64,000 bases of DNA from CAYLRU01 sp964386565 (GCA_964386565.1 CAYLRU010000005.1:91521-155520); one strand, 5' to 3'. Shown: positions 53,355 through 63,164, counted from the first letter of the stretch. Notes: generated from the letters alone by a model not told the origin. Program-made: numbers and translations.

Positions 53355-54779
53355 TCATGGCCGGATCATAATGGTCGGGTACAACCCGCGCTTATCCCCC
53401 TCAGGATACGGCTGAATGGTATTAAACGATATGTTCTGGTTTTTCTGGGCATGTCCCCGGTTGTTGCCGGATTCGTTGTAAAATGCACCATTGGCCTCCA
53501 GGATGTGATGAATCCTGTCCTTAAAGGCGGTGATAAAGGCATTGCCGCTTCCTTCAAAGAACATATTGCCCTTTGAAAAATTGGTTTGAATCTGTTCGAA
53601 GGTTTCTATCGGCAAGCTGTTCAATTCAAGTTCTTTCCGGGTTTTAATCATTCCCCATGCCACATGACCATCCGGAATGACGATTTTCTCCTTGGCATCA
53701 ATAATCGTATGGGGCATGATGATACACTCCTTGCCGATGGTCAACCGGCAGTCGGGCATCCCCCGTAAAAAGCTGTTAAATCCCACGAAGACATTTTTCC
53801 CCATGTCCGCCTCAATTATTTTGGCGCCATGGGCCGTAACATTGTAGCCTTCCAGACGGGAATTGATGATAAAACAGTTTTCCTGTGCATTGGCGCCCGT
53901 TCCAAGCCATGCGTTCTGAAGAAAAGCCCTTTGGGACACCAGGACATTTTCGCTGATACGGGTCTGGTTATCGGTCACGGCATAACGATCCAGGGAAGCA
54001 CTCCCGGGAACCGATATGACCGGCTCGACGTTGACCCTGTCAAAAACCGGCTGAAACGCTTCCTTGCGATCTTCCACGAAATCGACAAGCTCTCCCCGGG
54101 GTGGGCTGCCTGCGGAAAAACCGATAAAATCATCTAATTGATCAAGGGGATACCGGTACAAAAAGTTAAATACATCACCGTTTTTGACCCAGATCGTACC
54201 CGGACCGATGTTCTGATGACTGATCTCTCCGACCTGTAAGTATGAAAAGGCCCCGATGATGCAATCCCGTATGGTGGTCAGATCCACCGTTGAAAAAGGC
54301 CCGAGAAAACAACCGGATGAAGGGGAACCGTGAATATTGGCATAATTTAAAGATATGGTGTCCCTGATATAAAACTTTTCAAGGGTTTCCGGATCATGGC
54401 TGAAATTATGAACCAGGGTCTTGATGAGAAAGCTGTCTTCAATATCGATCCCTTCATCATCGGTGATGGGAATCTCATGACCGCTGAAATGGAATATTTC
54501 CCCTTTTCTCTTGAGTTCATCTCCCCGTATATCGCTTTTATATAAAAGGGAATTTTTCACCCGGCATTTCCCCAGGAAATAGCTGCCGGACAGGCTGGAA
54601 TGCATGAATTGCAGATCCAGGGGATGATTGGGTGTAATACCGTAAAACGCATAGAATTTGAGCAACTGGCGAAACGGAATCAGGTTCCGGACATACGGGT
54701 TGACGTCGATATCGAGCTCGCGAAGGTTGATATTTGTCCGCTGGATGATTCTTTCGCACAATTTTTCCAGTTCTTTCAT
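53355..54779 (-). CDS. Left-handed beta-helix (hexapeptide-repeat-like) protein
   Basis: A 474-residue soluble protein. Repeated [LIV]-G-x4 turns (DLTTIRDCIIGAFSYLQVGEIS, IGPGTIWVKNGDVF, LGTGANAQENCFIINSRL, MGKNVFVGFNSFLRGMPDCRLTIGKECIIMPHTII) indicate a left-handed parallel beta helix like that of acyl- or nucleotidyl-transferases; I cannot name a substrate and no catalytic residue was recognised. It may belong to an uncharacterised family such as DUF4954, which I recall only loosely. It follows CBS paralogue 2 by 10 nt, with AAAGGG before the ATG, so a CBS-controlled enzyme is an attractive guess. Confidence 0.75.
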   Translation of the reverse strand: MKELEKLCERIIQRTNINLRELDIDVNPYVRNLIPFRQLLKFYAFYGITPNHPLDLQFMHSSLSGSYFLGKCRVKNSLLYKSDIRGDELKRKGEIFHFSGHEIPITDDEGIDIEDSFLIKTLVHNFSHDPETLEKFYIRDTISLNYANIHGSPSSGCFLGPFSTVDLTTIRDCIIGAFSYLQVGEISHQNIGPGTIWVKNGDVFNFLYRYPLDQLDDFIGFSAGSPPRGELVDFVEDRKEAFQPVFDRVNVEPVISVPGSASLDRYAVTDNQTRISENVLVSQRAFLQNAWLGTGANAQENCFIINSRLEGYNVTAHGAKIIEADMGKNVFVGFNSFLRGMPDCRLTIGKECIIMPHTIIDAKEKIVIPDGHVAWGMIKTRKELELNSLPIETFEQIQTNFSKGNMFFEGSGNAFITAFKDRIHHILEANGAFYNESGNNRGHAQKNQNISFNTIQPYPEGDKRGLYPTIMIRP

Positions 54780-54789
54780 GGCATGCCCT

Positions 54790-55350
54790 TTACTGTTCGG
54801 TTGTTTCGTTTTCTTTCATGGCATGAAAAACCGCCGCAAATACATCCGACATCCTCAATATTCCGACAATGGAATTTTCCTCCATTACCATCAGGGATAA
54901 ATAAGGACCGCCGGATAGTTGGTAGATGGCAACATCCAAGGCGGCATCCGCCGCAATATGTTCATTCTCCGAAGGGGTCTGCATAAAATCCTCCACCTTC
55001 ATTTTCGCCGGTTCCCTGCAGATTTCCCTCAAGCCGCGGCCTTTCAGACGGTACTGTTCCCGTAAAGCAGAGATGAAATTCGAGCTGAAGCCGAACTTGC
55101 TGATCTCTTCGACTTTCTCCATCTGCTCGTTTACCGAGATAATGGCCCGGAGGACATCGAACTGGCTGAGTTTTCCCACAACCCGTCTGTTTTTATCCAT
55201 GACCAGAACGGCACGATGACGATACTTGCTGTGGTCATATTCCGCCTGCACCTTTTCGAGGGCAAGAACCGCTTCAAAAAGCGTGGAGCCCTTTGGAACG
55301 GTTGCATATTCCGATATCGGGACCATCAAATCCTTGACAAGGTATTCCAT
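54790..55350 (-). CDS. CBS-pair protein, paralogue 2
   Basis: A 186-residue protein clearly homologous over its whole length to the product of 50901-51476: DLMVPISEYATVPKGSTLFEA and MKVEDFMQTPSENEHIAADAAL correspond, and the same ~60-residue insertion lies between the CBS motifs. GGAG precedes the ATG. It is the first gene of a two-gene operon with the beta-helix protein. The two CBS genes thus face each other across a transporter and a beta-helix gene. Confidence 0.87.
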   Translation of the reverse strand: MEYLVKDLMVPISEYATVPKGSTLFEAVLALEKVQAEYDHSKYRHRAVLVMDKNRRVVGKLSQFDVLRAIISVNEQMEKVEEISKFGFSSNFISALREQYRLKGRGLREICREPAKMKVEDFMQTPSENEHIAADAALDVAIYQLSGGPYLSLMVMEENSIVGILRMSDVFAAVFHAMKENETTEQ

Positions 55351-55484
55351 CTGTCAGCTCCGTTTAATGTTTTTTTTAAAAATGGTACACTGCCATGAAG
55401 GGTCAATTAAATCAAGAAAAAGTGATATCCGGCGACCGGTTGCGGACGGGACGTCAAAAAAATAATTTTTTTCCAATCGACTCA

Positions 55485-55513
55485 TTGGTAAATAAATAGT
55501 ATTATAGTATTAT
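55485..55513 (+). promoter_or_regulatory. Candidate promoter of the NAD(P)HX repair gene
   Basis: TTGGTA (55485-55490) and TATTAT (55508-55513) are separated by 17 nt, 4 and 5 of 6 matches to the sigma70 consensus. The leader to the ATG at 55596 would be about 75 nt and carries an AAGGAG ribosome-binding site. Confidence 0.4.
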
Positions 55514-55595
55514 ATGTCCGTGAACCGGTGGTTGATTTTTCCATATTAATTTTCAACGGGGTATTATCCTGATCCGGACAAGGAGATATGGGTGC

Positions 55596-57155
55596 ATGAA
55601 AATCAGTCGTGTTTCCGAAATGCGGCAACTGGACAAAACAGCGGTGGAAAACTTCGGAATACCGGATGAACTGCTGATGGAAAATGCGGGACTGGCCGCT
55701 GCCGCGGTCATATCGAACGAGTTCGGCATGTCGGGAAAAAAATTTGTCGTTTTCTGCGGAATGGGGAATAACGGCGGCGATGGATTCGTCATCGCCAGAA
55801 AAATTCATGCCGGGGGTGGACACGTTAAGGTGTTTATCATGGGAGATCGGCGGAAATACAGCGGATCGGCCAAATTAAACCTGGATATTATCGAAAAAAT
55901 CCGCCTCGACATTCGTGAAGTGGATTCGGTCGATGCGATCAGATCCGACGTATTTCACTGCGATGCCATTGTGGATGCCTTGCTGGGAACCGGGTTGATG
56001 CGGAACATCGAAGGGCTGTACCGCGAAGCTGTCGAACTGATCAATTCAGTTGAAAAGCCGGTTTTCAGCGTGGATATCCCGTCCGGGGTCAACGGTGATA
56101 ACGGGAAAATCATGGGAACGGCCGTCAAGGCCGACTATACCATCACGTTCGGCCTTCCCAAGATCGGCAATATGCTTTATCCCGGTTTTGATCAGTGCGG
56201 CAGGCTTTTTGTCTCCCATATTTCATTCCCCCCGGTGATATATGAAGACCTCAAAATCCAAACCAATACCCACATCGACATTCCCGGGCGTAATCCTTCC
56301 TTTCACAAGGGCGATTTCGGCAACCTGCTCTGCATCGCAGGCGCAGCCGGATATTATGGCGCACCCTATTTCAGCGCCCTTTCTTTTTTAAAAGCCGGCG
56401 GCGGATATGCCAGATTGGCGGCCCCGAAATCCGTTGCCCCGTTTATCGCCGTCAAAGGCAGCGAAATCGTATGCCTGCCCCAGGCGGAAACCGGGGCAGG
56501 CAGTATCTCACTTAAAAATAAAGACGCCCTGTTAAAAGTTGCAAACACCATGGACATCGTGATCATCGGCCCGGGCCTGTCTTTGAACGAGGAGACCCAA
56601 ACCCTTGTCAGGGAACTGGCAAGCAGCGTCACCCGACCCCTGCTCATCGATGGTGACGGCATTACCGCCGTGTGTAAAGATCTGGATATCATCCGCCGGC
56701 GGACTTTCCCCACCATTTTAACGCCCCACATGGGTGAAATGGCCAGAATAACGAAAATGAGCGTCAAGGATATCGAAAACAATAAAATCGATATCCTGCA
56801 ACAGACCGTTAAGGATCTCAATGCCCATGTTGTTTTAAAGGGCGCCCACTCCCTTATCGGTTGTCCGGATGAAAAAATTTTCATCAACTTAAGCGGCAAC
56901 AGCGGCATGGCTTCGGCAGGTTCCGGAGATGCGCTGACCGGAACCATCGCCGCCATGTCTGCTTCAGGGCTTACCATTGAGGATGCCGTAAGAAAGGGGG
57001 TTTTCATTCACGGCCTTGCAGGGGATCTGGCGGCCATGGATAAAGGGGAAGACGGCATCACTGCACAGGATATCTTGGATATCCTCCCCATGGCGGTAAA
57101 AGCGGACCGAAACGGTATCTTACGGGATCGATATCAAGGCGCCGGGATTATTTAA
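55596..57155 (+). CDS. nnr: Bifunctional NAD(P)HX epimerase/dehydratase
   Basis: Repairs hydrated NAD(P)H: the N-terminal YjeF_N domain epimerises S/R-NAD(P)HX and the C-terminal domain dehydrates S-NAD(P)HX using ADP (or ATP). In the 519 residues, NNGGDGFVIARKI marks the epimerase (about residues 52-64), and the ribokinase-like half carries FGNLLCIAGAAGYYGAPYFS and the catalytic GNSGMASAGSGDALTG near 430-445. This fused arrangement is the common bacterial one. AAGGAG precedes the ATG. The downstream gene begins 77 nt later on the same strand. Confidence 0.95.
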   Translation: MKISRVSEMRQLDKTAVENFGIPDELLMENAGLAAAAVISNEFGMSGKKFVVFCGMGNNGGDGFVIARKIHAGGGHVKVFIMGDRRKYSGSAKLNLDIIEKIRLDIREVDSVDAIRSDVFHCDAIVDALLGTGLMRNIEGLYREAVELINSVEKPVFSVDIPSGVNGDNGKIMGTAVKADYTITFGLPKIGNMLYPGFDQCGRLFVSHISFPPVIYEDLKIQTNTHIDIPGRNPSFHKGDFGNLLCIAGAAGYYGAPYFSALSFLKAGGGYARLAAPKSVAPFIAVKGSEIVCLPQAETGAGSISLKNKDALLKVANTMDIVIIGPGLSLNEETQTLVRELASSVTRPLLIDGDGITAVCKDLDIIRRRTFPTILTPHMGEMARITKMSVKDIENNKIDILQQTVKDLNAHVVLKGAHSLIGCPDEKIFINLSGNSGMASAGSGDALTGTIAAMSASGLTIEDAVRKGVFIHGLAGDLAAMDKGEDGITAQDILDILPMAVKADRNGILRDRYQGAGII

Positions 57156-57232
57156 AATGCCTGTTCTGTTTATGTGGATGGCTTTCTCGACATTTTAAGA
57201 TCACTTACTCTGTTGATGAGGATGATAAATCC

Positions 57233-60200
57233 ATGGATACCCGACCTGTTCAAAAAAATCATGGCCAACACTTGTTGGGCATATGCCTTGGTGCATCCAC
57301 CGTTTCCATGGTGCACCTGACCTTAAACGGACACAAAGATCAAAACAGACCGGTTATCACACTTGCCAGGACCTTCACCCATGAAGGAAACCCCAGGCAA
57401 ACCTTAAACAATGCCTTAAAATCCTTCAACTTAAATGATTTTGACAAAATTGTCGCCACAGGCCGGCGGTTTCGCGATTTTGTTAATTTCACCGCCATTT
57501 CCGAACCCGAGGCAGTGGAATATGCCTATCGCTACGTAAAACCGCCGAATGTGGACTGCCCGGCCATCGTATCTGCCGGCGGGGAAACCTTCATGGTGTA
57601 CGTGCTCGACCGGCAGGGACAGATTTCAAACGTCATTACCGGAAACAAATGTGCATCCGGCACAGGAGAGTTTTTCCTCCAGCAACTCAGACGCATGAAC
57701 GTAACCCTGGCGGAAGCGGCGCTTTGGGCGGCTGATGAAGACCCCTACCCGGTTTCCGGGCGATGCAGCGTCTTCTGCAAATCAGACTGCACTCATGCCA
57801 CCAACAAGGGAATTCCAAAGGCCAATGTCACCGCCGGCCTCTGCCGGATGATGGCAAACAAGATCCTGGAACTTCTGAAAAAAGTGGACCGCCGGAATAT
57901 CATGGTCACCGGCGGCACAACATCCAACCGGATGATGATGCAGTACCTGCGCAATCATATCACCGGGCTGATCGTTCCGGAAGAGGCCCCGTATTTCGAG
58001 GCCCTGGGCGCTGCTTTATGGGCGGTTGAAAATGATGCCGGAAAATTTGAAAACACGGGCCAATGGTTTATATCGCGGTTCAGCATGTATGACACCTTAC
58101 GTCCCTTAACGGATTTCGGGCACATGGTGGAATTTAAATCCGTTGAAAAAGGTATTGCAAATAAAAACGACATCTGCACCCTGGGGCTGGATGTAGGGTC
58201 CACGACGACCAAAGCCGTATTGTTGAGAAACAGGGACAACGCCATATTGGCATCTGTTTATTTGAGAACCAACGGCGATCCCGTGGAGGCCTCGCGAAAA
58301 TGTTACGCAGCAATCGCAAAGCAAACAAATCTCGAAGACATTCATGTCACCGGGCTGGGCGTCTGCGGATCCGGACGGCAGATCGCCGGGTTGCACGCCT
58401 TGACCGACGGCGTGGTCAATGAAATTATCGCTCACGCAACCGCTGCGGTTTATTTTGACCCGAATGTGGACACCATTCTGGAAATCGGCGGCCAGGACGC
58501 CAAGTACACGTATATCGTCAATTCGGTTCCGGCCGACTATGCCATGAACGAGGCCTGTTCCGCCGGAACCGGCTCATTTCTGGAAGAATCCGCTTTGGAA
58601 AGCCTCGGGGTAAAAATGGAAGACATCGCGGACATTGCGCTGACCGCCAAAAAACCGCCGAATTTTAACGACCAGTGCGCGGCATTTATTGCATCGGACA
58701 TTAAAAACGCCATTCATGAAGGTGCCCGGCATGAAGATATCGTGGCGGGCCTGGTATATTCCATCTGCATGAACTACGCCAATCGGGTCAAAGGAAACCG
58801 ACAGGTGGGGAAAAAGGTCTTCATGCAGGGCGGGGTCTGCTATAACCGTGCCATTCCCATAGCCATGGCGGCGCTCATCGGAAAACCCATCGTGGTTCCC
58901 CCCGAACCCGGCCTCATGGGGGCATTCGGCGTGGCCCTGGAAATCAAGAAAAGAATCGAACTGGGGTTGATGGATGAAACGGTTTTCGACTTAAAGGCCC
59001 TTTCAACCCGGGAGGTTACCTATAAAAAACCCTTTACCTGCAAAGGGGGGAAAGAAAAATGCGACCGCCGATGCGAAATAGCCGTCATTGACATCGAAGG
59101 CAAAAAATATCCTTTTGGCGGCGCCTGCAACCGGTATTATAATATACGTCGGTCCATCCGGTATGATGTTGACACCCTGGATTTGGTGCGCACCCGCCAG
59201 CGGTTGATATTTGAAAAATACGGGGCACCCCCAAAAACGCGCCGTCCCGTAAAAAACCGGGGCCGTATCGGCATATCCAGAAGCTTCATGGTGAACACCT
59301 ATTATCCGCTCTACGCTCATTTTTTTGTCGAATTGGGGTTTGAGCCGGTCCTCCCCGAAACAGCATCACCCGCAGGCATTGACCGGCGGAACGCCGCGTT
59401 TTGCTATCCCGGGGAACTGGCCCACGGTTTTTTCCACGCGCTGTTAACGTCAGAAAAGCATTTGGATTATATCTTTCTGCCGTATTTCAAGGCATTGCCC
59501 ACCCAGATCAGAAACATGCCATCCCAGGTGTGTCCCATTATCCAGGGAGAAACCTTTTATCTCAAGACCGCGTTCAAAAAAGAGCTCGACCTTCTGAAGA
59601 AAAGGGGCACAACGCTGCTCACCCCCCTTCTCGACCTGACAAAAGGGGAGCATGCGGCAAAAAAACCCCTCATTGAAACAGCCCGTGAAATGGGAATCGA
59701 TGCGTGGGAAGCGGGAAAGGCGTTTGACAAGGCCCTCGGAAAACAAACCAAATGCATGGATGAAATGAAAGCCATGGGCCGGAAAATGATGGATTTTCTG
59801 GCGAAAAACCCGGATAAAATCGCCGTGGTATTATTCGGCCGGTCATACAACGCATTTGCAGAAGAAGCCCACATGGGCATTCCCCACAAGCTGGCCTCCC
59901 GGGGTTTCCCGGTCATCCCCTGGGACTGTCTGGACGTTGACTCGGAAGAGTCCAAACACCATATGTACTGGGGTGTGGGCCAACGGCTGATGAAAGCCGC
60001 CAGACGGGTCAGACGCCATCCCCAACTGTTCGGAACCTATATCACCAATTTTTCGTGCGGACCGGATTCGTTTTTAATCGGCTATTTCCGGGATATCATG
60101 GGACAAAAGCCCTCGCTGACCCTGGAACTGGACAGTCACACCGCCGATGCAGGGCTGGAAACCCGGATCGAAGCGTTTCTGGATATTGTCTCGGCCTACC

Positions 60201-61630
60201 GTCAAATCAACGACCGGAAACAAACATCCCGTGAAAAAAGCACCTTTACACCGGCTGTCCTGGTTTCACATAACGGGTCCGTGAAAATAAAAACATCCTC
60301 AGGCAAACATTTCCCCCTGGCCGATCCCAGGGTGACCATACTCCTTCCGTCCATGGGGAAACTCTCCACCGAATCGTTAACCGCCGTGTTTCAAGGTTCC
60401 GGCTACCGGGCCCGGGCCCATCCGCCGGCGGATGAGGCCATCCTTAAACTGGGAAGGGCCAACACGTCCTGCAAGGAATGCCTGCCGCTGATCCTGACCA
60501 CGGGCTCGCTGCTCAATTATGTCCGGAACATCAAAAAAGAAGATGAAATCCTGGTTTACTTCATGCCCACCACATTGGGCCCTTGCCGGTTCGGTCAGTA
60601 TTCGGTCTTCATGACCGACCTGATCCGGAAAATGGAAATCGCCGATACGGCACTGTTCTCCCTGACATCTGAAAACACCTATGCCGGGCTGGGCAACAGC
60701 TTTGAACGGAAAGCCTGGTGGGCGGTAATCGTATCCGATGTCATGGAAGACGTCCGTTCCATGCTTCTGACAAACGCGGTAAATCCCGAAGAAGCAATGG
60801 AAACTTTTGACCGGTTGTGGCAACACATTTTAAAAGCACTTTCAACAGGGGATTTTTCCCACCTGTTAAAGCAGTTGGAATTCGTCTCCCATCGCCTCCG
60901 GCAAATCGATCTCAAGAAACCGGCAGCCCAGGTTCCCGTCATTGCGCTTATCGGTGAAATTTTCGTCCGGAGAGACGGAATATCCAGGCAGTACATAACA
61001 GAGCGCCTGGCGGAAAAAGGGTTTGCCGTCCACTGTGCGCCCATTGCCGAATGGCTTTATTATTTGGACGTACTGGTATTGAAAGGGCTTTCCGGCGAAG
61101 ACCTGTCCCTGAAAAAGAAGCTGGGCATCTTTACCAAGAACCAGTTCAAGACGCTATTTGAATCGAAAATAAAGTCAAAACTGGCCCGGTCCGGACTTTT
61201 ACGCCATCACCTCAGCGACATCAAAACCGTCATGGAAAACGGCAGCCGATATATTTCACCGACTCTGGGCGGTGAAGCCATACTGACGGTGGGAAGTGCA
61301 TTAACCAAAGTGGCGACCCACGCCTGCGGCGTCATTTCCATCGGCCCCTTCGGATGCATGCCCACCCGGCTTTCCGAAGCCATCTTAAATGAAACCATGA
61401 ACCGCGAGGTAAAACTGTCACTCAGCGGGAAAAACAAACACCTGGAATCCCTGTTGGCGGACATGGATGAATTGCCGTTTTTATCCATTGAAAGCGATGG
61501 ATCCCCTTTTCCCCAATTGATCAATGCAAAACTGGAGGCATTTTGCCTCAGGGCGGGAAGGCTTCATGACCGGATGCAGGAAGAAAACCAATGGAATGCC
61601 GGCAAAAAAAGGATGGCACATGGACTATAG
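57233..61630 (+). CDS. Giant activase/dehydratase fusion (two BcrAD/BadFG ASKHA domains plus HgdB-like domains)
   Basis: A 1465-residue cytoplasmic protein. Domain 1 (about 12-290) and domain 2 (about 315-580) are activase (HgdC/BcrAD) ASKHA folds; each retains two cluster cysteines, Cys140 with Cys178 (NKCASGTGE, GRCSVF) and Cys442 with Cys482 (NEACSAGTGS, DQCAAF), spaced like Cys127 and Cys166 of HgdC. Domain 2 has the normal phosphate motif LGLDVGSTTTK (Asp320) and EIGGQDAKYTY, but in domain 1 the Asp is Cys18. A Cys-containing linker (640-670), a DUF2229-like domain (from 678) and dehydratase-like regions follow, with Cys942, Cys1080, Cys1083, Cys1118, Cys1365 and Cys1375 in conserved-looking motifs (TSCKECLP, TLGPCRFGQ, PFGCMPTR). 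Members are annotated as CoA-substrate-specific activases; the true substrate is unknown. Confidence 0.85.
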   Translation: MDTRPVQKNHGQHLLGICLGASTVSMVHLTLNGHKDQNRPVITLARTFTHEGNPRQTLNNALKSFNLNDFDKIVATGRRFRDFVNFTAISEPEAVEYAYRYVKPPNVDCPAIVSAGGETFMVYVLDRQGQISNVITGNKCASGTGEFFLQQLRRMNVTLAEAALWAADEDPYPVSGRCSVFCKSDCTHATNKGIPKANVTAGLCRMMANKILELLKKVDRRNIMVTGGTTSNRMMMQYLRNHITGLIVPEEAPYFEALGAALWAVENDAGKFENTGQWFISRFSMYDTLRPLTDFGHMVEFKSVEKGIANKNDICTLGLDVGSTTTKAVLLRNRDNAILASVYLRTNGDPVEASRKCYAAIAKQTNLEDIHVTGLGVCGSGRQIAGLHALTDGVVNEIIAHATAAVYFDPNVDTILEIGGQDAKYTYIVNSVPADYAMNEACSAGTGSFLEESALESLGVKMEDIADIALTAKKPPNFNDQCAAFIASDIKNAIHEGARHEDIVAGLVYSICMNYANRVKGNRQVGKKVFMQGGVCYNRAIPIAMAALIGKPIVVPPEPGLMGAFGVALEIKKRIELGLMDETVFDLKALSTREVTYKKPFTCKGGKEKCDRRCEIAVIDIEGKKYPFGGACNRYYNIRRSIRYDVDTLDLVRTRQRLIFEKYGAPPKTRRPVKNRGRIGISRSFMVNTYYPLYAHFFVELGFEPVLPETASPAGIDRRNAAFCYPGELAHGFFHALLTSEKHLDYIFLPYFKALPTQIRNMPSQVCPIIQGETFYLKTAFKKELDLLKKRGTTLLTPLLDLTKGEHAAKKPLIETAREMGIDAWEAGKAFDKALGKQTKCMDEMKAMGRKMMDFLAKNPDKIAVVLFGRSYNAFAEEAHMGIPHKLASRGFPVIPWDCLDVDSEESKHHMYWGVGQRLMKAARRVRRHPQLFGTYITNFSCGPDSFLIGYFRDIMGQKPSLTLELDSHTADAGLETRIEAFLDIVSAYRQINDRKQTSREKSTFTPAVLVSHNGSVKIKTSSGKHFPLADPRVTILLPSMGKLSTESLTAVFQGSGYRARAHPPADEAILKLGRANTSCKECLPLILTTGSLLNYVRNIKKEDEILVYFMPTTLGPCRFGQYSVFMTDLIRKMEIADTALFSLTSENTYAGLGNSFERKAWWAVIVSDVMEDVRSMLLTNAVNPEEAMETFDRLWQHILKALSTGDFSHLLKQLEFVSHRLRQIDLKKPAAQVPVIALIGEIFVRRDGISRQYITERLAEKGFAVHCAPIAEWLYYLDVLVLKGLSGEDLSLKKKLGIFTKNQFKTLFESKIKSKLARSGLLRHHLSDIKTVMENGSRYISPTLGGEAILTVGSALTKVATHACGVISIGPFGCMPTRLSEAILNETMNREVKLSLSGKNKHLESLLADMDELPFLSIESDGSPFPQLINAKLEAFCLRAGRLHDRMQEENQWNAGKKRMAHGL

Positions 61631-62987
61631 AAAAGAAAAAGACAGCATGGGAGAAGTCCTGATTCCGAAACAGGCGTATTATGGCGCCCAAACCCAACGG
61701 GCCGCCGACAACTTTCCCATCAGCGGTATCCGGATGCCCGGGGCACTGATTTCAGCCCTTGCCCTGATTAAGCGATTTGCAGCCGATGTAAACCGTGAGC
61801 TGAATCTGCTTGATTCCGATCTGGCCGGACCCATTGCCCGGGCCGCACAGGAGGTTTATGAAGGCAAATTCAACGATCAGTTCATCGTGGACATATTCCA
61901 GACCGGCTCCGGCACCTCCACCAATATGAACATGAATGAAGTCGTGGCCACCCGGGCCAACGAGATGATCGCCGGACGCAAGCAAACCAAATTGCCGGTT
62001 CACCCCAATGATCATGTCAACCTGGGCCAGTCCAGCAACGATGTCATCCCATCGGCCTTACATATTGCGGCCCTGCTGGAAATCCGGCATCAACTCGTTC
62101 CCGCACTCGAATACCTGAAAAACAGCCTGCTGGAAAAGTCCGTGGAATTCAAAGCCGTCAAAAAAATAGGGCGCACCCACCTGCAGGATGCCCTGCCCGT
62201 CACCCTGGGCCAGGTTTTCAGGGGATACGCCCGCCAGGTGGAACTGGGAATCGACCGGATTTTAAGCACCCGGGACCGGTTAAAGGAACTGGCCCTGGGC
62301 GGGACGGCCATCGGCAACGGCATCAACACGCACCCGCAATTCGCCCGGCAGGTCATCGGGAAAATATCCGACCACACCGGGTGCACCTTTGTCGAGGCAG
62401 TGGATCATTTCGAAGCCCAGGCAGCCCAGGATGCATCCGTTGAAGTCAGCGGGGCCCTGAAAACCGCGGCCGTCAGCCTGATTAAAATCGCCAATGACAT
62501 CCGCCTGGCCGCATCCGGTCCCCGTTGCGGAATCGGCGAGATCATTCTGCCGGAATTGCAGCCCGGTTCTTCGATTATGCCGGGAAAGGTCAACCCGGTG
62601 ATTCCGGAAGCCGTCATCCAGGTCGCATACCAGGTCATCGGCAACAACACCACCATTACCATGGGCGCACAGGGCGGATTCTTTGAACTGAACGTGAACC
62701 TTCCCGTTATCGTCCATAATTTGCTTCAATCCATCGGCATCATGGCCGCAGCAGCCCATGTCTTTGCCGAAAAATGCATATCGGGCATCCGGGCGGACAT
62801 TGACAAATGCACCAGCTATATTGAGAAAAGCCTGGCCCTGGCCACTCACCTGGTTCCCCATATCGGATACGACAGGGCCGCGGAAATCGCGCAAAAAGCC
62901 CACAGAACCGGGAAAACCATCCGGGAAACAGCCCTTGAAGAATCGGTTCTTTCAAAAGATCTTATCGATAAACTGTTGTCGATCTGA
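61620..62987 (+). CDS. fumC: Class II fumarate hydratase
   Basis: Interconverts fumarate and malate. With ATG at 61620 (AAAGGA 6 nt upstream) the protein has 455 residues, the usual length; an earlier frame from 61524 lies inside the activase gene. MGEVLIPKQAYYGAQTQRA opens the N-terminal domain, SGTSTNMNMNEVVATRAN and THLQDALPVTLGQ provide active-site residues, and the signature GSSIMPGKVNPV is intact. Aspartase has the same fold; the fumarase-like start favours FumC but does not prove it. The start overlaps the end of the activase gene by 11 nt, so the two are coupled. Confidence 0.92.
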   Translation: MDYRKEKDSMGEVLIPKQAYYGAQTQRAADNFPISGIRMPGALISALALIKRFAADVNRELNLLDSDLAGPIARAAQEVYEGKFNDQFIVDIFQTGSGTSTNMNMNEVVATRANEMIAGRKQTKLPVHPNDHVNLGQSSNDVIPSALHIAALLEIRHQLVPALEYLKNSLLEKSVEFKAVKKIGRTHLQDALPVTLGQVFRGYARQVELGIDRILSTRDRLKELALGGTAIGNGINTHPQFARQVIGKISDHTGCTFVEAVDHFEAQAAQDASVEVSGALKTAAVSLIKIANDIRLAASGPRCGIGEIILPELQPGSSIMPGKVNPVIPEAVIQVAYQVIGNNTTITMGAQGGFFELNVNLPVIVHNLLQSIGIMAAAAHVFAEKCISGIRADIDKCTSYIEKSLALATHLVPHIGYDRAAEIAQKAHRTGKTIRETALEESVLSKDLIDKLLSI

Positions 62988-63164
62988 TTTACCCGGATCC
63001 TGCCGGTGCAGGGCGTCTTTGCCTTGCCGCCGGAAAAAGGTTTTAAAAAATGCAGTGATCTTGATCATATAAGCCACATACCATCAATAAAATACATGTT
63101 GCGGTTACCTGACGGATATGGTATGGCGATGCGCCAAGTGATTATATGACATAAGGATCGGTCA

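Noticed and set aside
62280..62903. 207-codon minus-strand ORF opposite fumC
   Set aside because: fumC carries intact active-site motifs across the same bases; the opposite frame is a shadow.
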